The notes: generated from the letters alone by a model not told the origin. A stretch of DNA of 64,000 nt from an uncultured Bacteroidales bacterium (GCA_949298955.1 CASFYQ010000001.1:1-64000); one strand, 5' to 3'. Counted from the stretch's first letter, positions 55,001 through 62,772 are shown. Numbers and translations are program-made.

Positions 55001-55290
55001 TCGAGCAAATTTGCACCCGTATCATACGGGTCGGTTCCGGTAGGCATGATGGCGCATGTCGTATAGCCGCCTTTGGCCAGGTTGATAACCGTGTGGGTAG
55101 GGTCGAGCGATTGCAGATAACTGCGGTACTGGTTCACCCAAGCCCGGTTCGAGTCGCTCACTCCGGCTCCGGCTGCCGTCGATGAGCCTAATACGACAAT
55201 TCGTGTCCCTGCTTGGGCCGGAAGCAACAGGCAGGAAAACAATAAGAAGCATAGTGCACTGATGATTTTTCTTTTCATTTCCGTCTTCAT
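52030..55290 (-). CDS. Secreted SGNH hydrolase with BspA-like LRRs and T9SS tail
   Basis: A 1,086-residue surface protein. Signal peptide 1-28 (or from Met5), then a SGNH/GDSL hydrolase (about 28-250) with block I VLGSSTAAGAG, block II KGGYTT, block III NMPTND and block V DGVHLNDAAH, typical of esterases. A beta domain (about 260-430), then leucine-rich repeats of the BspA/LRR_5 type (about 470-700: LKKVVLPETIRTFGNDAFSGC, LTSISIPEGITTLPGGTFYGC), further beta domains, and a sorting tail (EIAVYNTLGQLVL to PQGIYIVNGQKIIL). LRRs could bind host or glycan surfaces while the esterase removes acyl groups. A TATCTTTG box is at 55321-55328 (minus). Confidence 0.82.
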   Translation of the reverse strand: MKTEMKRKIISALCFLLFSCLLLPAQAGTRIVVLGSSTAAGAGVSDSNRAWVNQYRSYLQSLDPTHTVINLAKGGYTTCAIMPTGTDPYDTGANLLEVDTERNITKALSLSPNAIIINMPTNDVSNGIPVATQLDHFATIIDLAKAAGIKVWITTSQPHNFGEKYNGPYSEEHQPDYWKQTARDQFKELTDSILNRYGEYALDFYTPIATEDGYSFIRPEYDSGDGVHLNDAAHDILFNVVKDADIPSQVGSSSTEISTIPVYVNFGPAEAGLAGWNNANAQGTGSQFNALTDSTGTVTTLSIEFTVGFTNAATNGSNSSIWGMNSAISTSNFSSNGADPVLTISGLNPGVSYTFQTFGSRAGDGNRETVYTYVGTNSGSATLDAASNTTNIATVPGITPTPQGVVVLTISKSANNNSGFSYINAMRIAAEAGSSQPELPEGVIRVDVAGTLSSLLPATTDTITTLVLQGSINSSDIKTIRELPALKYLDMQGSKIVSGGEAYLNGMKTVENVFPKEIFANNTVIETVILPAEAIEVAYHAFIGSSSLKKVVLPETIRTFGNDAFSGCSNLEEINMPAEAESMGSGMFWNCAKLTSISIPEGITTLPGGTFYGCTNLKSIALPSTLERIEGDWTFASCNALESIVLPKNMQSIAPAVFYNCWSLNTIESHAVTPPVTTANGNGDTPFTGAFKPEYCTLKVPFTALSTYRESSIYGGMNSIVSLAEITADGSAVSPEETGSLATARKIVISGATPDAAEIGTLLSSNDQVTSIDMSGVTAYFEPIATGNPNCLTYAPASAQSDASNVIIGGVARQIDLTDACPFEAPTAFRAETIAYTRTLDEGLTSNAQETSGWRSLVLPFDATTLSAQNKAGQQVELSAYDAEGNYDTSKNPFWLRTLSAEGFVATQTIEANTPYIVCFPNAPELDDHLSLTGEVTFSATDAEVEATPSFEATAGKEFDIMPTYQTVSAAEGIYAIDEVGSSFVNHRRDIEPFECYVICKAGSSEMPDAFDLPAKLPSAIDQTIAASRIYTADGSLVVVTEEAAEIAVYNTLGQLVLLEKVEPGKTIIDTLPQGIYIVNGQKIIL

Positions 55291-55398
55291 GGTTTTAATG
55301 AGTAAGTAATGTTATGACCACAAAGATACGGGGGGTGCTCCTATGAAAAAAGTACTATTTTGATTAACTATGATACAATTTTGACAAAAAGACAGGTT

Positions 55399-55914
55399 TT
55401 ACTTTTTCGAACGTTTGGCAGCCCGTGTCATGGTAAAAGCCCGTTTGTAGAATATAAACAAGGGTATGGTGGCACCTACACCCAAAGTAAAGAGTACCGA
55501 TGCCGTGGTGATGCCGTTTTTGAAAATCTCGAGCAGATAGTGTATGGCTTCGCTGTCGTTGCCGCTGCTTTGCAGAAATTTGATAAGCGAGAACACGGTG
55601 CGGTAGGCATACATTCCCGGAATCATGGGGAGCAGTGCCGGTATGTAAAGCACGGTCGCAGGGCAGAAGATTCGACTGCCCGCGAGCAAACTGAGCATGC
55701 CTATCGAAAAGGCGGCGATAAACGAGGCCGAGGCCAGGTCGAGTCCGGTGAACTGTAACAGGACGAACCGTATGCTGTGCCCGATGGCCGCCAGCAGGGC
55801 CGTATAGGGAATAGCCCGTCGGGGAGGATTGGAGATAACCGAGAAGCCGATAGCTGCGATGGCCGCCCCGATGGCGTCGGACAGGACAGAGCCTAATATT
55901 TGCCAGTCAATCAT
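55399..55914 (-). CDS. Threonine/serine exporter, small (ThrE_2-like) subunit
   Basis: A 171-residue membrane protein with about five helices (ILGSVLSDAIGAAIAAIGFSVI, YTALLAAIGHSIRFVLLQF, AAFSIGMLSLLAGSRI). It matches PF12821, the C-terminal half of the ThrE exporter family, including ATVLYIPALLPMIPGMYAYR. ATG 55912-55914 overlaps the upstream stop (ATGA, 4 bases), proving translational coupling. Both halves are thought to form one transporter for threonine and serine. Confidence 0.85.
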   Translation of the reverse strand: MIDWQILGSVLSDAIGAAIAAIGFSVISNPPRRAIPYTALLAAIGHSIRFVLLQFTGLDLASASFIAAFSIGMLSLLAGSRIFCPATVLYIPALLPMIPGMYAYRTVFSLIKFLQSSGNDSEAIHYLLEIFKNGITTASVLFTLGVGATIPLFIFYKRAFTMTRAAKRSKK

Positions 55915-56687
55915 AACAATTTCCCTCCCATCATTAAAAGTGTAGCAGCCAGGCCGCAGGCGATACATATAATCAGTAACAGGGCGTTGATGAGCCGGGC
56001 AGTGCCGGCCAGTACGTGCCCCTCGATAATATCGATAATGCCGTTGATCAAGGGCACGCCGGGTATAAGAAAGAGCACGCTGGTACCGATGGCGATGTCG
56101 GTGGTCGTGCCCCATTGTTGCCACATCGTCACCGAAGCGATGAGCGATGCAAAGAAAGCCGATATGGTGAATACGAAATAATGATTGATATGGCGTTTGC
56201 CCAGCTCCTGCTTGATGCGGAATCCCACAAGAGTGGCTATGAACACGGCCGCAACGGCAATCCAGTCGCCGTTGAACAATCGGCAAAACGAGGCATTGGC
56301 AAACCCGACCAAAATCCACACCACCCAGTCGTTTAACCGAGGTGTGCTTGTGATGGCACGGAATTTCTCCCACAGCGTATCGAGAGAGAGGTGGTTGTCG
56401 TAGGCGTCCCAGCTGAGAGCACTCAACTCCGAGTTGAACTCAAAATTGATTGCCCCGGCTTTGGCTGTGTTTACCGTACTGTATACGTGCGAATTGTCTT
56501 TGCTTCGCAAAGTCATGATGATGGTTTTGTGGAAGAGGGTCATGTGCGCCTCGAATCCAAACGACTCGGCTATGCGGGCGGTATTGCGCACGATACGCGA
56601 GGTATGCACCCCCGATGCCATCAGGCAGGTCGCATATTCTGTGAGAAATTGCGATACGGCTTTCAGTTCTTCGTGTACGTTGTTCAC
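55911..56687 (-). CDS. Threonine/serine exporter, large (ThrE-like) subunit
   Basis: From GTG 56687 about 258 residues; the longer frame is read out of a repeat and is not believed. The N-terminal 90 residues are soluble (HEELKAVSQFLTEYATCLMASGVHTSRIVRNTARIAESFG), then come about five membrane helices (WVVWILVGFANASFCRLF, WIAVAAVFIATLVGF, FLIPGVPLINGIIDIIEG). This is the PF06738 half of a split ThrE exporter. The ATGA overlap with the next gene and the family pairing support a two-subunit transporter. The exact start is uncertain. Confidence 0.82.
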   Translation of the reverse strand: MNNVHEELKAVSQFLTEYATCLMASGVHTSRIVRNTARIAESFGFEAHMTLFHKTIIMTLRSKDNSHVYSTVNTAKAGAINFEFNSELSALSWDAYDNHLSLDTLWEKFRAITSTPRLNDWVVWILVGFANASFCRLFNGDWIAVAAVFIATLVGFRIKQELGKRHINHYFVFTISAFFASLIASVTMWQQWGTTTDIAIGTSVLFLIPGVPLINGIIDIIEGHVLAGTARLINALLLIICIACGLAATLLMMGGKLL

Positions 56688-56716
56688 CTTGTTGTAGTAT
56701 TGTCCGTTTTTTTTTG

Positions 56717-56795
56717 AGCTGCAAAGATAGCGAAAGGCGAGAGCCGAGACAAATGAAAATGGAATTTTCAAATTTAGACTATGCCGACCTTGTAA
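56717..56795 (-). repeat. Promoter-bearing intergenic repeat, copy E (partial)
   Basis: On the minus strand it reads GGTCGGCATAGTC, a hairpin AAATTTGAAAA / TTTTCATTT, GTCTCGGCTCTCG and CCTTTCGCTATCTTTGCAG. The CGAAAATAGG half seen in other copies is not recognisable here. It sits just upstream of, and points at, the ThrE gene. Confidence 0.7.
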
Positions 56796-56886
56796 TCTTC
56801 TATGCTAAAAGAGAAAATTTTTTACGAAAGAAAGAACCGATGTTCAAGAACATAGTGTATATCGTTAAAATTTGTAGCAAAATATT

Positions 56887-56916
56887 TTTGTTGTTTGCTT
56901 GAATCCTATATTTTTG
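56887..56916 (+). promoter_or_regulatory. Promoter of ppdK
   Basis: TTTG at 56887-56890, an 18-base spacer and TATTTTTG at 56909-56916 match the -33/-7 consensus. The leader to the ppdK ATG at 57001 is about 80 bases. Confidence 0.65.
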
Positions 56917-57000
56917 CATAATGTTTTGTGTCGGTTTACCACATGGGTCACAACGTCGGACAGGAAAACAATTATACAATATCATATATTTAATTTATCT

Positions 57001-59715
57001 ATGAAAAGAGTTTATACTTTTGGCAACGGTAAAGCAGAAGGCCGTGCCGACATGAAAAACTTGCTGGGAGGTAAAGGTGCCAACCTGGCAGAGATGAATC
57101 TCATCGGTGTTCCTGTTCCCCCGGGATTCACCATCACCACCGAGGTTTGTACAACATATACGCAACAAGGGCGCGAAGCCGTCGTTAAAGAAATCAAAAG
57201 CGATGTAGAGCAAGCTATTGCCCACATCGAGAGCCTCACCGGTACGAAATTCGGTGATGCTACCAATCCGCTGTTGGTATCGGTTCGCTCGGGTGCCCGC
57301 GTATCCATGCCGGGTATGATGGATACTGTGCTTAACTTGGGTATGAACGACGAGGCCGTAGAGGCTATCGCCAAGAAATCGGGCAATCCCCGTTTTGCCT
57401 GGGACTCCTATCGTCGTTTCGTGCAGATGTATGGCGACGTGGTGCTGGGCATGAAACCCAAAACCAAAGAAGATATCGATCCCTTTGAAGAGGTGATGGA
57501 CAAGGTGAAAGAGGCCAAAGGTATCAAGAGCGATACCGAGTTGCAGGTAGAAGACCTCAAAGAACTGGTAAAACGCTTCAAAGCCGCTGTGAAGGAAAAT
57601 ACCGGCAAAGATTTTCCCGCTTCTCCCTGGGAACAACTGTGGGGGGCCATCTGCGCCGTGTTCGACAGCTGGATGAACGAGCGCGCCATTCTCTACCGTC
57701 GCATGAACCAAATTCCCGAAGAGTGGGGTACTGCCGTGAACGTACAAGCCATGGTATTCGGTAACATGGGTAATACGTCGGCCACCGGTGTAGCTTTCAC
57801 TCGCGATGCCGCTACCGGTGAAGACATCTTCAACGGCGAATATCTCATCAATGCACAAGGCGAAGATGTGGTTGCCGGTGTACGCACTCCCCAACAGATA
57901 ACCATCGAGGGTTCTCGCCGCTGGGCTGCCCTGCAAGGCATCTCGGAAGAGGAGCGCGCCAGCAAATATCCTTCGCTCGAAGAGTCTATGCCCGAGTGCG
58001 CCAAAGACCTCATCGAGACCCAGCAGAAACTCGAAGACTATTTCAAAGATATGCAAGACCTCGAATTTACCATTCAGGACGGTAAATTGTGGTTGTTGCA
58101 AACCCGTAACGGCAAACGCACCGGTGCCGCGATGGTGAAAATCGCCATGGATATGCTGCGTGCCGGTATCATCGACGAAAAGACAGCTTTGAAACGTATG
58201 GAAGCTCAGAAACTTGACGAGTTGCTCCACCCCGTATTCGACAAAGACGCCGTGAAACGTGTAAAAGTCGTAGCCAAAGGTTTGCCTGCATCGCCGGGTG
58301 CCGCCACGGGTCAAATCGTATTCTTTGCCGATGACGCCGAAGCTTGGGCCGAGAAACGCAAAAAAGTAATCATGGTTCGTATCGAAACCTCACCCGAAGA
58401 CCTGCGCGGTATGAACGTGGCACAAGGTATTCTCACCGCCCGTGGCGGTATGACCTCGCACGCTGCCGTAGTAGCTCGTGGTATGGGTAAATGCTGCGTA
58501 TCGGGTGCCGGCGAAATTAAAGTCGACTACAAGGCTCGCACCGTAGAGATGGGTGGTAAAGTCTATAAAGAAGGAGACTGGATTTCGTTGAACGGTTCGA
58601 CCGGCGATGTATATGACGGACAAGTGCCCACTGTCGATGCCGACATGAGTGGCGATTTTGCCGCCATCATGAATCTGGCCGAAAAATATACCAAAGTCGA
58701 TGTACGTACCAACGCCGACACTCCGCGCGATGCCGCCGTTGCCCGCAAGTTCGGAGCCAAAGGTATTGGTCTGTGTCGTACCGAGCACATGTTCTTCGAA
58801 GGCGACCGCATCAAAGCCATGCGCGAAATGATTCTGTCGAAAGACGAAGAGGGTCGTCGTCATGCTCTCGACAAACTGCTGCCCATGCAACGCGGCGATT
58901 TCGAAGGAATATTCGAGGCCATGGACGGTCTGGGTGTGACAATCCGTCTGCTCGATCCCCCCTTGCACGAGTTCGTACCCCATCAACTCGCTACGCAGAA
59001 AGAGCTGGCCGAAGAGATGGGCATGACCATCGACGAGGTAAAACTGGCTTGCGATGCCCTGGCCGAGTTTAACCCCATGCTGGGTCACCGCGGTTGCCGT
59101 CTGGGCTGTACCTATCCCGAGATTACCGAGATGCAGGCTCGCGCCATCATCGAGGCAGCTCTCAACGTGAAAGCCCGCGGCATCGACGTTCACCCCGAAA
59201 TCATGGTGCCCCTGGTAGGTGTGGTTGAAGAGTTGAGAATGCAGGCCGAGGTTATCCACCGCGTAGCTGCCCAGGTATTTGCCGAGCGTGGCGACACGGT
59301 AGCCTACAAGGTAGGTACGATGATCGAGGTTCCCCGCGCCGCCGTTACGGCCGACCAGATTGCCGAGGTTGCCGACTTCTTCTCATTCGGTACCAACGAC
59401 TTGACGCAGATGACCTTCGGTTACTCGCGCGACGACGCCGGCAAGTTCTTGAAGATTTACAAGGAGAAAGGTATCCTCAAAACCGATCCCTTCGAAGTCC
59501 TCGACCAAAAAGGTGTGGGCCAACTCGTTCGCATGGGTGTAGAGAAAGGCCGTTCGACCAAACCGACGCTCAAAGTAGGTATCTGCGGTGAGCACGGTGG
59601 CGAACCTTCGTCGGTTAAGTTCTGCGCCAAACTGGGCATGAACTATGTATCGTGCAGCCCCTACCGCGTGCCCATCGCCCGCGTAGCTGCGGCGCAGGCT
59701 GCAATCGAAGATTAA
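57001..59715 (+). CDS. ppdK: Pyruvate, phosphate dikinase
   Basis: From ATG 57001 a 904-residue enzyme (length typical). The start MKRVYTFGNGKAEGRADMKNLLGGKGANLAEM is the standard PPDK N-terminus; the frame runs 34 codons further upstream but without family similarity. Domains: N-terminal ATP-grasp (about 1-340), phosphohistidine domain with the swivelling His in GGMTSHAAVVARGMG (about 460), and the C-terminal PEP/pyruvate TIM barrel with RTEHMFF, NPMLGHRGCRLG and CGEHGGEPSS. It interconverts pyruvate, ATP and phosphate with PEP, AMP and PPi in glycolysis or gluconeogenesis. A terminator follows 28 bases downstream. Confidence 0.96.
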   Translation: MKRVYTFGNGKAEGRADMKNLLGGKGANLAEMNLIGVPVPPGFTITTEVCTTYTQQGREAVVKEIKSDVEQAIAHIESLTGTKFGDATNPLLVSVRSGARVSMPGMMDTVLNLGMNDEAVEAIAKKSGNPRFAWDSYRRFVQMYGDVVLGMKPKTKEDIDPFEEVMDKVKEAKGIKSDTELQVEDLKELVKRFKAAVKENTGKDFPASPWEQLWGAICAVFDSWMNERAILYRRMNQIPEEWGTAVNVQAMVFGNMGNTSATGVAFTRDAATGEDIFNGEYLINAQGEDVVAGVRTPQQITIEGSRRWAALQGISEEERASKYPSLEESMPECAKDLIETQQKLEDYFKDMQDLEFTIQDGKLWLLQTRNGKRTGAAMVKIAMDMLRAGIIDEKTALKRMEAQKLDELLHPVFDKDAVKRVKVVAKGLPASPGAATGQIVFFADDAEAWAEKRKKVIMVRIETSPEDLRGMNVAQGILTARGGMTSHAAVVARGMGKCCVSGAGEIKVDYKARTVEMGGKVYKEGDWISLNGSTGDVYDGQVPTVDADMSGDFAAIMNLAEKYTKVDVRTNADTPRDAAVARKFGAKGIGLCRTEHMFFEGDRIKAMREMILSKDEEGRRHALDKLLPMQRGDFEGIFEAMDGLGVTIRLLDPPLHEFVPHQLATQKELAEEMGMTIDEVKLACDALAEFNPMLGHRGCRLGCTYPEITEMQARAIIEAALNVKARGIDVHPEIMVPLVGVVEELRMQAEVIHRVAAQVFAERGDTVAYKVGTMIEVPRAAVTADQIAEVADFFSFGTNDLTQMTFGYSRDDAGKFLKIYKEKGILKTDPFEVLDQKGVGQLVRMGVEKGRSTKPTLKVGICGEHGGEPSSVKFCAKLGMNYVSCSPYRVPIARVAAAQAAIED

Positions 59716-59742
59716 GCGATTGTAGTAATTACTAAATAAAAT

Positions 59743-59777
59743 TAGGCGGTAGGCTTTCATAGCTTACCGCCTGTTTT
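59743..59777 (+). terminator. Terminator of ppdK
   Basis: AGGCGGTAGGCT pairs with AGCTTACCGCCT (one mismatch) around TTTCAT and is followed by GTTTTTAT. Confidence 0.88.
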
Positions 59778-59803
59778 TATAACAACATGAAGTAAAAGAA
59801 TAA

Positions 59804-60661
59804 ATGGAGAAGACTTTAATCATATTAGGTAATGGATTTGACTTAGATTTAGGATGGAAAACATCTTACAATAATTTTTATTTGGCAGAACATCGTTCAT
59901 TTGAGAGATTTAATCAAATGCCCTATATTCGAGATTTAATTTTAGGAGAATACTGGTTTAATTTAGAAGAATATATTAGAGATAGTCTTACCCAAATTAC
60001 AGAAAAAAGGATTAAAGAGATGTTTGACTTTTGGCGAATATGCAGAAGTTCTATGTCTGATTATTTTATCAATAATAAAGGACTTAACATCTTTCAAACT
60101 AATAAAGATAGTTGTGCATATAAATTTCTTTTAAATATTTCCGAAAAATCAGATATTGTTTCTTTTAACTATACCAATCCATTTACTAAAAATAATATTC
60201 CTGAAAAGGAAATAGAATTTGTACATGGAGGAGGTGAAAATATAATAGATTATACATCACTCAAACTTGGAGTTGACAATAGAGTATTAGAAGAAAACCC
60301 AATATCAAATAACCCCTCCATTTTACCTATTATTAAAACATATAATAATCACCATATAAATAAAGTCTTACTAAAATTAAAGACTCATCAAAATATTATT
60401 TTTTATGGTCATTCTTTAGGTATAGCTGATGCCGATTATTTTCAATCTTATTTCAAAAGTATAATGTCAAAAAGTCTAAATAATCAAAATATATATTTTA
60501 TAACAAAAGATGTCAGTAGCCTACAACAAATAAAGAATAACCTAAAAAAATATGACATAGACTATAACGATCTAATTTTTTCTCAATGTAACCTCTTTTC
60601 AATCTACACACAAGATGGAATAGAAAATGAAGAGTTTAAACGTGTATTATCACTAATATAA
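59804..60661 (+). CDS. abiH: AbiH-family abortive infection protein
   Basis: A 285-residue protein with AbiH hallmarks: the N-terminal LIILGNGFDLDLGWKTSYNNFY, VSFNYTNPF (about 127) and FYGHSLGIADADYF (about 200). AbiH was first defined as a lactococcal phage abortive infection gene; the mechanism is not established. The composition is very AT-rich (by eye under 30% G+C) against about 50% in the neighbourhood, so it is clearly acquired. It starts 27 bases after the ppdK terminator and ends in its own long hairpin. No neighbouring toxin or nuclease gene is seen; the gene may act alone. Confidence 0.9.
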   Translation: MEKTLIILGNGFDLDLGWKTSYNNFYLAEHRSFERFNQMPYIRDLILGEYWFNLEEYIRDSLTQITEKRIKEMFDFWRICRSSMSDYFINNKGLNIFQTNKDSCAYKFLLNISEKSDIVSFNYTNPFTKNNIPEKEIEFVHGGGENIIDYTSLKLGVDNRVLEENPISNNPSILPIIKTYNNHHINKVLLKLKTHQNIIFYGHSLGIADADYFQSYFKSIMSKSLNNQNIYFITKDVSSLQQIKNNLKKYDIDYNDLIFSQCNLFSIYTQDGIENEEFKRVLSLI

Positions 60662-60673
60662 TTATAATCATAA

Positions 60674-60721
60674 AACAGTTATATACTATTAATTATTCTG
60701 GATAGTATATAACTGTTCTTT
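60674..60721 (+). terminator. Terminator of abiH
   Basis: A perfect 15-bp stem AACAGTTATATACTA (60674-60688) / TAGTATATAACTGTT (60703-60717) is followed by CTTTTC. It is convergent with the lipoprotein gene and may serve both. Confidence 0.8.
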
Positions 60722-60837
60722 TCAGCAACTATACAAGTATAGTGACGTTCTAATCAAATATCAATCTGTAAATTTTTTGGCCGTGCTACATGCAAGACCG
60801 ATAAAACAAATAATTGCAAATAACATAATACGAAAAT

Positions 60838-61239
60838 TTAAGGTTCTACTTTTCCTACTCTAATATCATCAGTTATATCAATGTTTATATTTCCACCTGG
60901 CTCAAGATAATATATTTGTTGAACCCAGAAAAACGTAGATTGAGATTCAGAACTTGTTTCAATGTAAACTTTTAGTTTTTGAGAGTTTCCCTTTGCCGTA
61001 AATTTTCTTGTTGAACCAAGTCTCACGTTATTCATATGACTTTGATGAATTGTTTCATCTTTGTCATTGTATTCAAATACTGTAATATCTATCTCAACAC
61101 CATCTGGTGGATTAATAGAAGAATATGAAACTGTATAAGTAGAAGTAAGAACAGAATCATCGCCATCATCTTTTGAACAAGAAGATACCGATAAGGCCAA
61201 AGTTGCGCATAGCAACATAAATCCAAATAGCTTTTTCAT
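60838..61239 (-). CDS. Small AT-rich lipoprotein of unknown function
   Basis: A 133-residue protein with a clear lipobox (LALSVSSC) followed by SKDDGDD, an acidic tail after the Cys that in Bacteroidetes often marks surface export. The mature part is beta-rich (TYTVSYSSINPPDGVEIDITVFEYNDKDE, FFWVQQIYYLEPGGNINIDI) with no family I recognise. Its low G+C is like that of abiH, suggesting the two were brought in together, on opposite strands and converging on a shared hairpin. Confidence 0.7.
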   Translation of the reverse strand: MKKLFGFMLLCATLALSVSSCSKDDGDDSVLTSTYTVSYSSINPPDGVEIDITVFEYNDKDETIHQSHMNNVRLGSTRKFTAKGNSQKLKVYIETSSESQSTFFWVQQIYYLEPGGNINIDITDDIRVGKVEP

Positions 61240-61311
61240 TTCAGGAACATTTTAGTTAAACATATAGTTAATACAAATTGCCAAATACCGGGCGTCGTCA
61301 TACGTTTAACT

Positions 61312-61508
61312 AAAAAAAAGAAAAGCGCAGACTTTCGCCATACGCTCTCTGGCTCACCACAAGCCACAATACACTATGGGAAATCTGCGCCCATATAGGG
61401 CAAACACTTCCAACGTGTATTGGTTCGTAGCTCGTAGTCTTCCGAGGTGGTGATTCGAGAGCGGTTGAGCTATGTTATTTCAAATAAATGGAACCGATAT
61501 TCTTCGGC
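61312..61508 (-). ncRNA. Structured small RNA candidate (about 195 nt)
   Basis: A stand-alone minus-strand transcription unit is predicted: promoter at 61515-61543 and an intrinsic terminator whose T-run is 61312-61324. The RNA can form two exclusive folds. One is the terminator hairpin, GCGCAGA with TCTGCGC (61384-61390 with 61325-61331) and an inner TGGCT/AGCCA stem. The other is a long-range series of nested stems CGCTCTC/GAGAGCG (61457-61463 with 61343-61349), CACCAC/GTGGTG (61447-61452 with 61355-61360) and CAATACAC/GTGTATTG (61415-61422 with 61367-61374). Length and long-stem shape recall 6S RNA, but no family was confirmed. No protein is encoded. Confidence 0.6.
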
Positions 61509-61514
61509 TCGATG

Positions 61515-61543
61515 CAAATGTACTAAATATTTCTAACAAACAA
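61515..61543 (-). promoter_or_regulatory. Promoter of the structured RNA
   Basis: On the minus strand TTG (61541-61543), an 18-base spacer and TACATTTG (61515-61522) match the -33/-7 boxes, the same spacing as the nanM promoter. Confidence 0.65.
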
Positions 61544-61595
61544 GTATGTTGTCTTAATTATTGATTATCCTCGCTCCGTCCCCGGCCTTCACCGG

Positions 61596-61650
61596 ATTCC
61601 GCATCGGGGTGCGGAATGACAGAGGGAGTCACCCCGCACCCGATGCGGGG
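61596..61650. repeat. REP-like pair of GC-rich hairpins
   Basis: Two palindromes, ATTCCGCA/TGCGGAAT (61596-61603 with 61610-61617) and CCCCGCA/TGCGGGG (61632-61638 with 61644-61650), are near inverted copies of each other (CCGCATCGGGGTGCGG against CCGCACCCGATGCGG). This is the layout of a REP doublet or BIME. It lies between the RNA gene and the alkaline phosphatase remnant. Confidence 0.55.
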
Positions 61651-61802
61651 GCGGTCGCGGGCTATAAAAAGGACGAGGAGGGAGGAGCCGAAAAACGAAA
61701 TACCATTGTCACCCAAATTTCACAACGACGACCGAGCCAGTCTGGTCTCTTTTCTGTATATTTGCTCAGCAAGAAAGGCGACCTCACACAAATAAAAAAG
61801 GT

Positions 61803-62751
61803 ATGATGAAAAAAGTGCGCACAATCCTCCTCGGCTTGTTTATCGCCATCGTCTGGTCGGCCCAAGCTGCCGGACCCAAATATGTATTCTACATTATCGG
61901 CGACGGCATGGGCGTAAACCAAGTAAACGGGACCGAATTGTTCTATGGCGAACTGGCAGGCAAGAACGGCCCCGAGCCGCTGTTATTCTCACAGTTCCCC
62001 TACTCGACCTTTGTAAGCACCAGCTCGGCCAATCGAGGGATTACCGACTCGGCTGCGGCCGGTACGGCCTTGGCTTGCGGAGTAAAGGCCAACAACAATA
62101 CGGTGGGGGTCGGTGCCGACAGTGTGCCAGTGAGCAGCATTGCCACGGCTGCCCGACAGAAAGGGATTCCCGTAGGTATCGTTACCAGCGGCGAAATCGA
62201 CGATGCTACACCGGCGGCATTCTTTGCCCACCAGACAAACAGAGACAACCGCTACGAGATAGGGCTCGACATGCTCTCGGCCGATTTTGCATTCTATGCG
62301 GGCGACCGGTTCATGCAACCCACCCGCGAAGGCAAGGAGTCGCTGTATGACTTGCTGCCCCGGCACGGATACACGCTGGCTACCGGCACAGAGGAGTATT
62401 GGAGCAAGGCCGGCGACGCCGACAAGATGGTCATCTTCCCCAAACGAGATATTCCCTATGCCATCGACCGCAAGCCGGGGGATATGTGTCTGGCCGACCT
62501 TACCCGCTGCGCTGTCGACTTTCTGTCGCGACGGGGCGAAGGCTTCTTCCTGATGATCGAAGGGGCCAAAATCGACTGGGCGGGGGAAACAAATCATCAG
62601 TGAGATTGCGCTCATAAATTGGGCCTGTGGCTCACACACCGCCGGTCATGTGCCCCTCTATGCGATAGGTGCAGGGGCCGAGAACTTCGCCCACCGGCTC
62701 GACAACACCGACATTCCCCGACTTATCTCTACGATTGCCGGCTACCGATAA
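61803..62751 (+). pseudogene. Alkaline phosphatase with internal deletion and frameshift
   Basis: The frame opens with a signal peptide (KKVRTILLGLFIAIVWSAQA) and normal PhoA-like sequence, GDGMGVNQVNG, catalytic Ser in NRGITDSAAAGTALACG and IVTSGEIDDATPAAFFAHQ, up to MIEGAKIDWAG (about residue 260). It then leaves frame and stops at 62603. The proper C-terminus (SGEIALINWACGSHTAGHVP-like region, ACGSHTAGHVPLYAIGAGAENF, DNTDIPRLISTIAGYR) reads in another frame to 62751. Between them, the stretch normally holding the metal-binding DHETGG motif is missing, roughly 130-170 residues by family comparison. The gene has lost its metal site and should be inactive. A TATATTTG box precedes it at 61757. 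Confidence 0.82.
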
Positions 62752-62772
62752 TCCGTTAATCGACACGACTGT

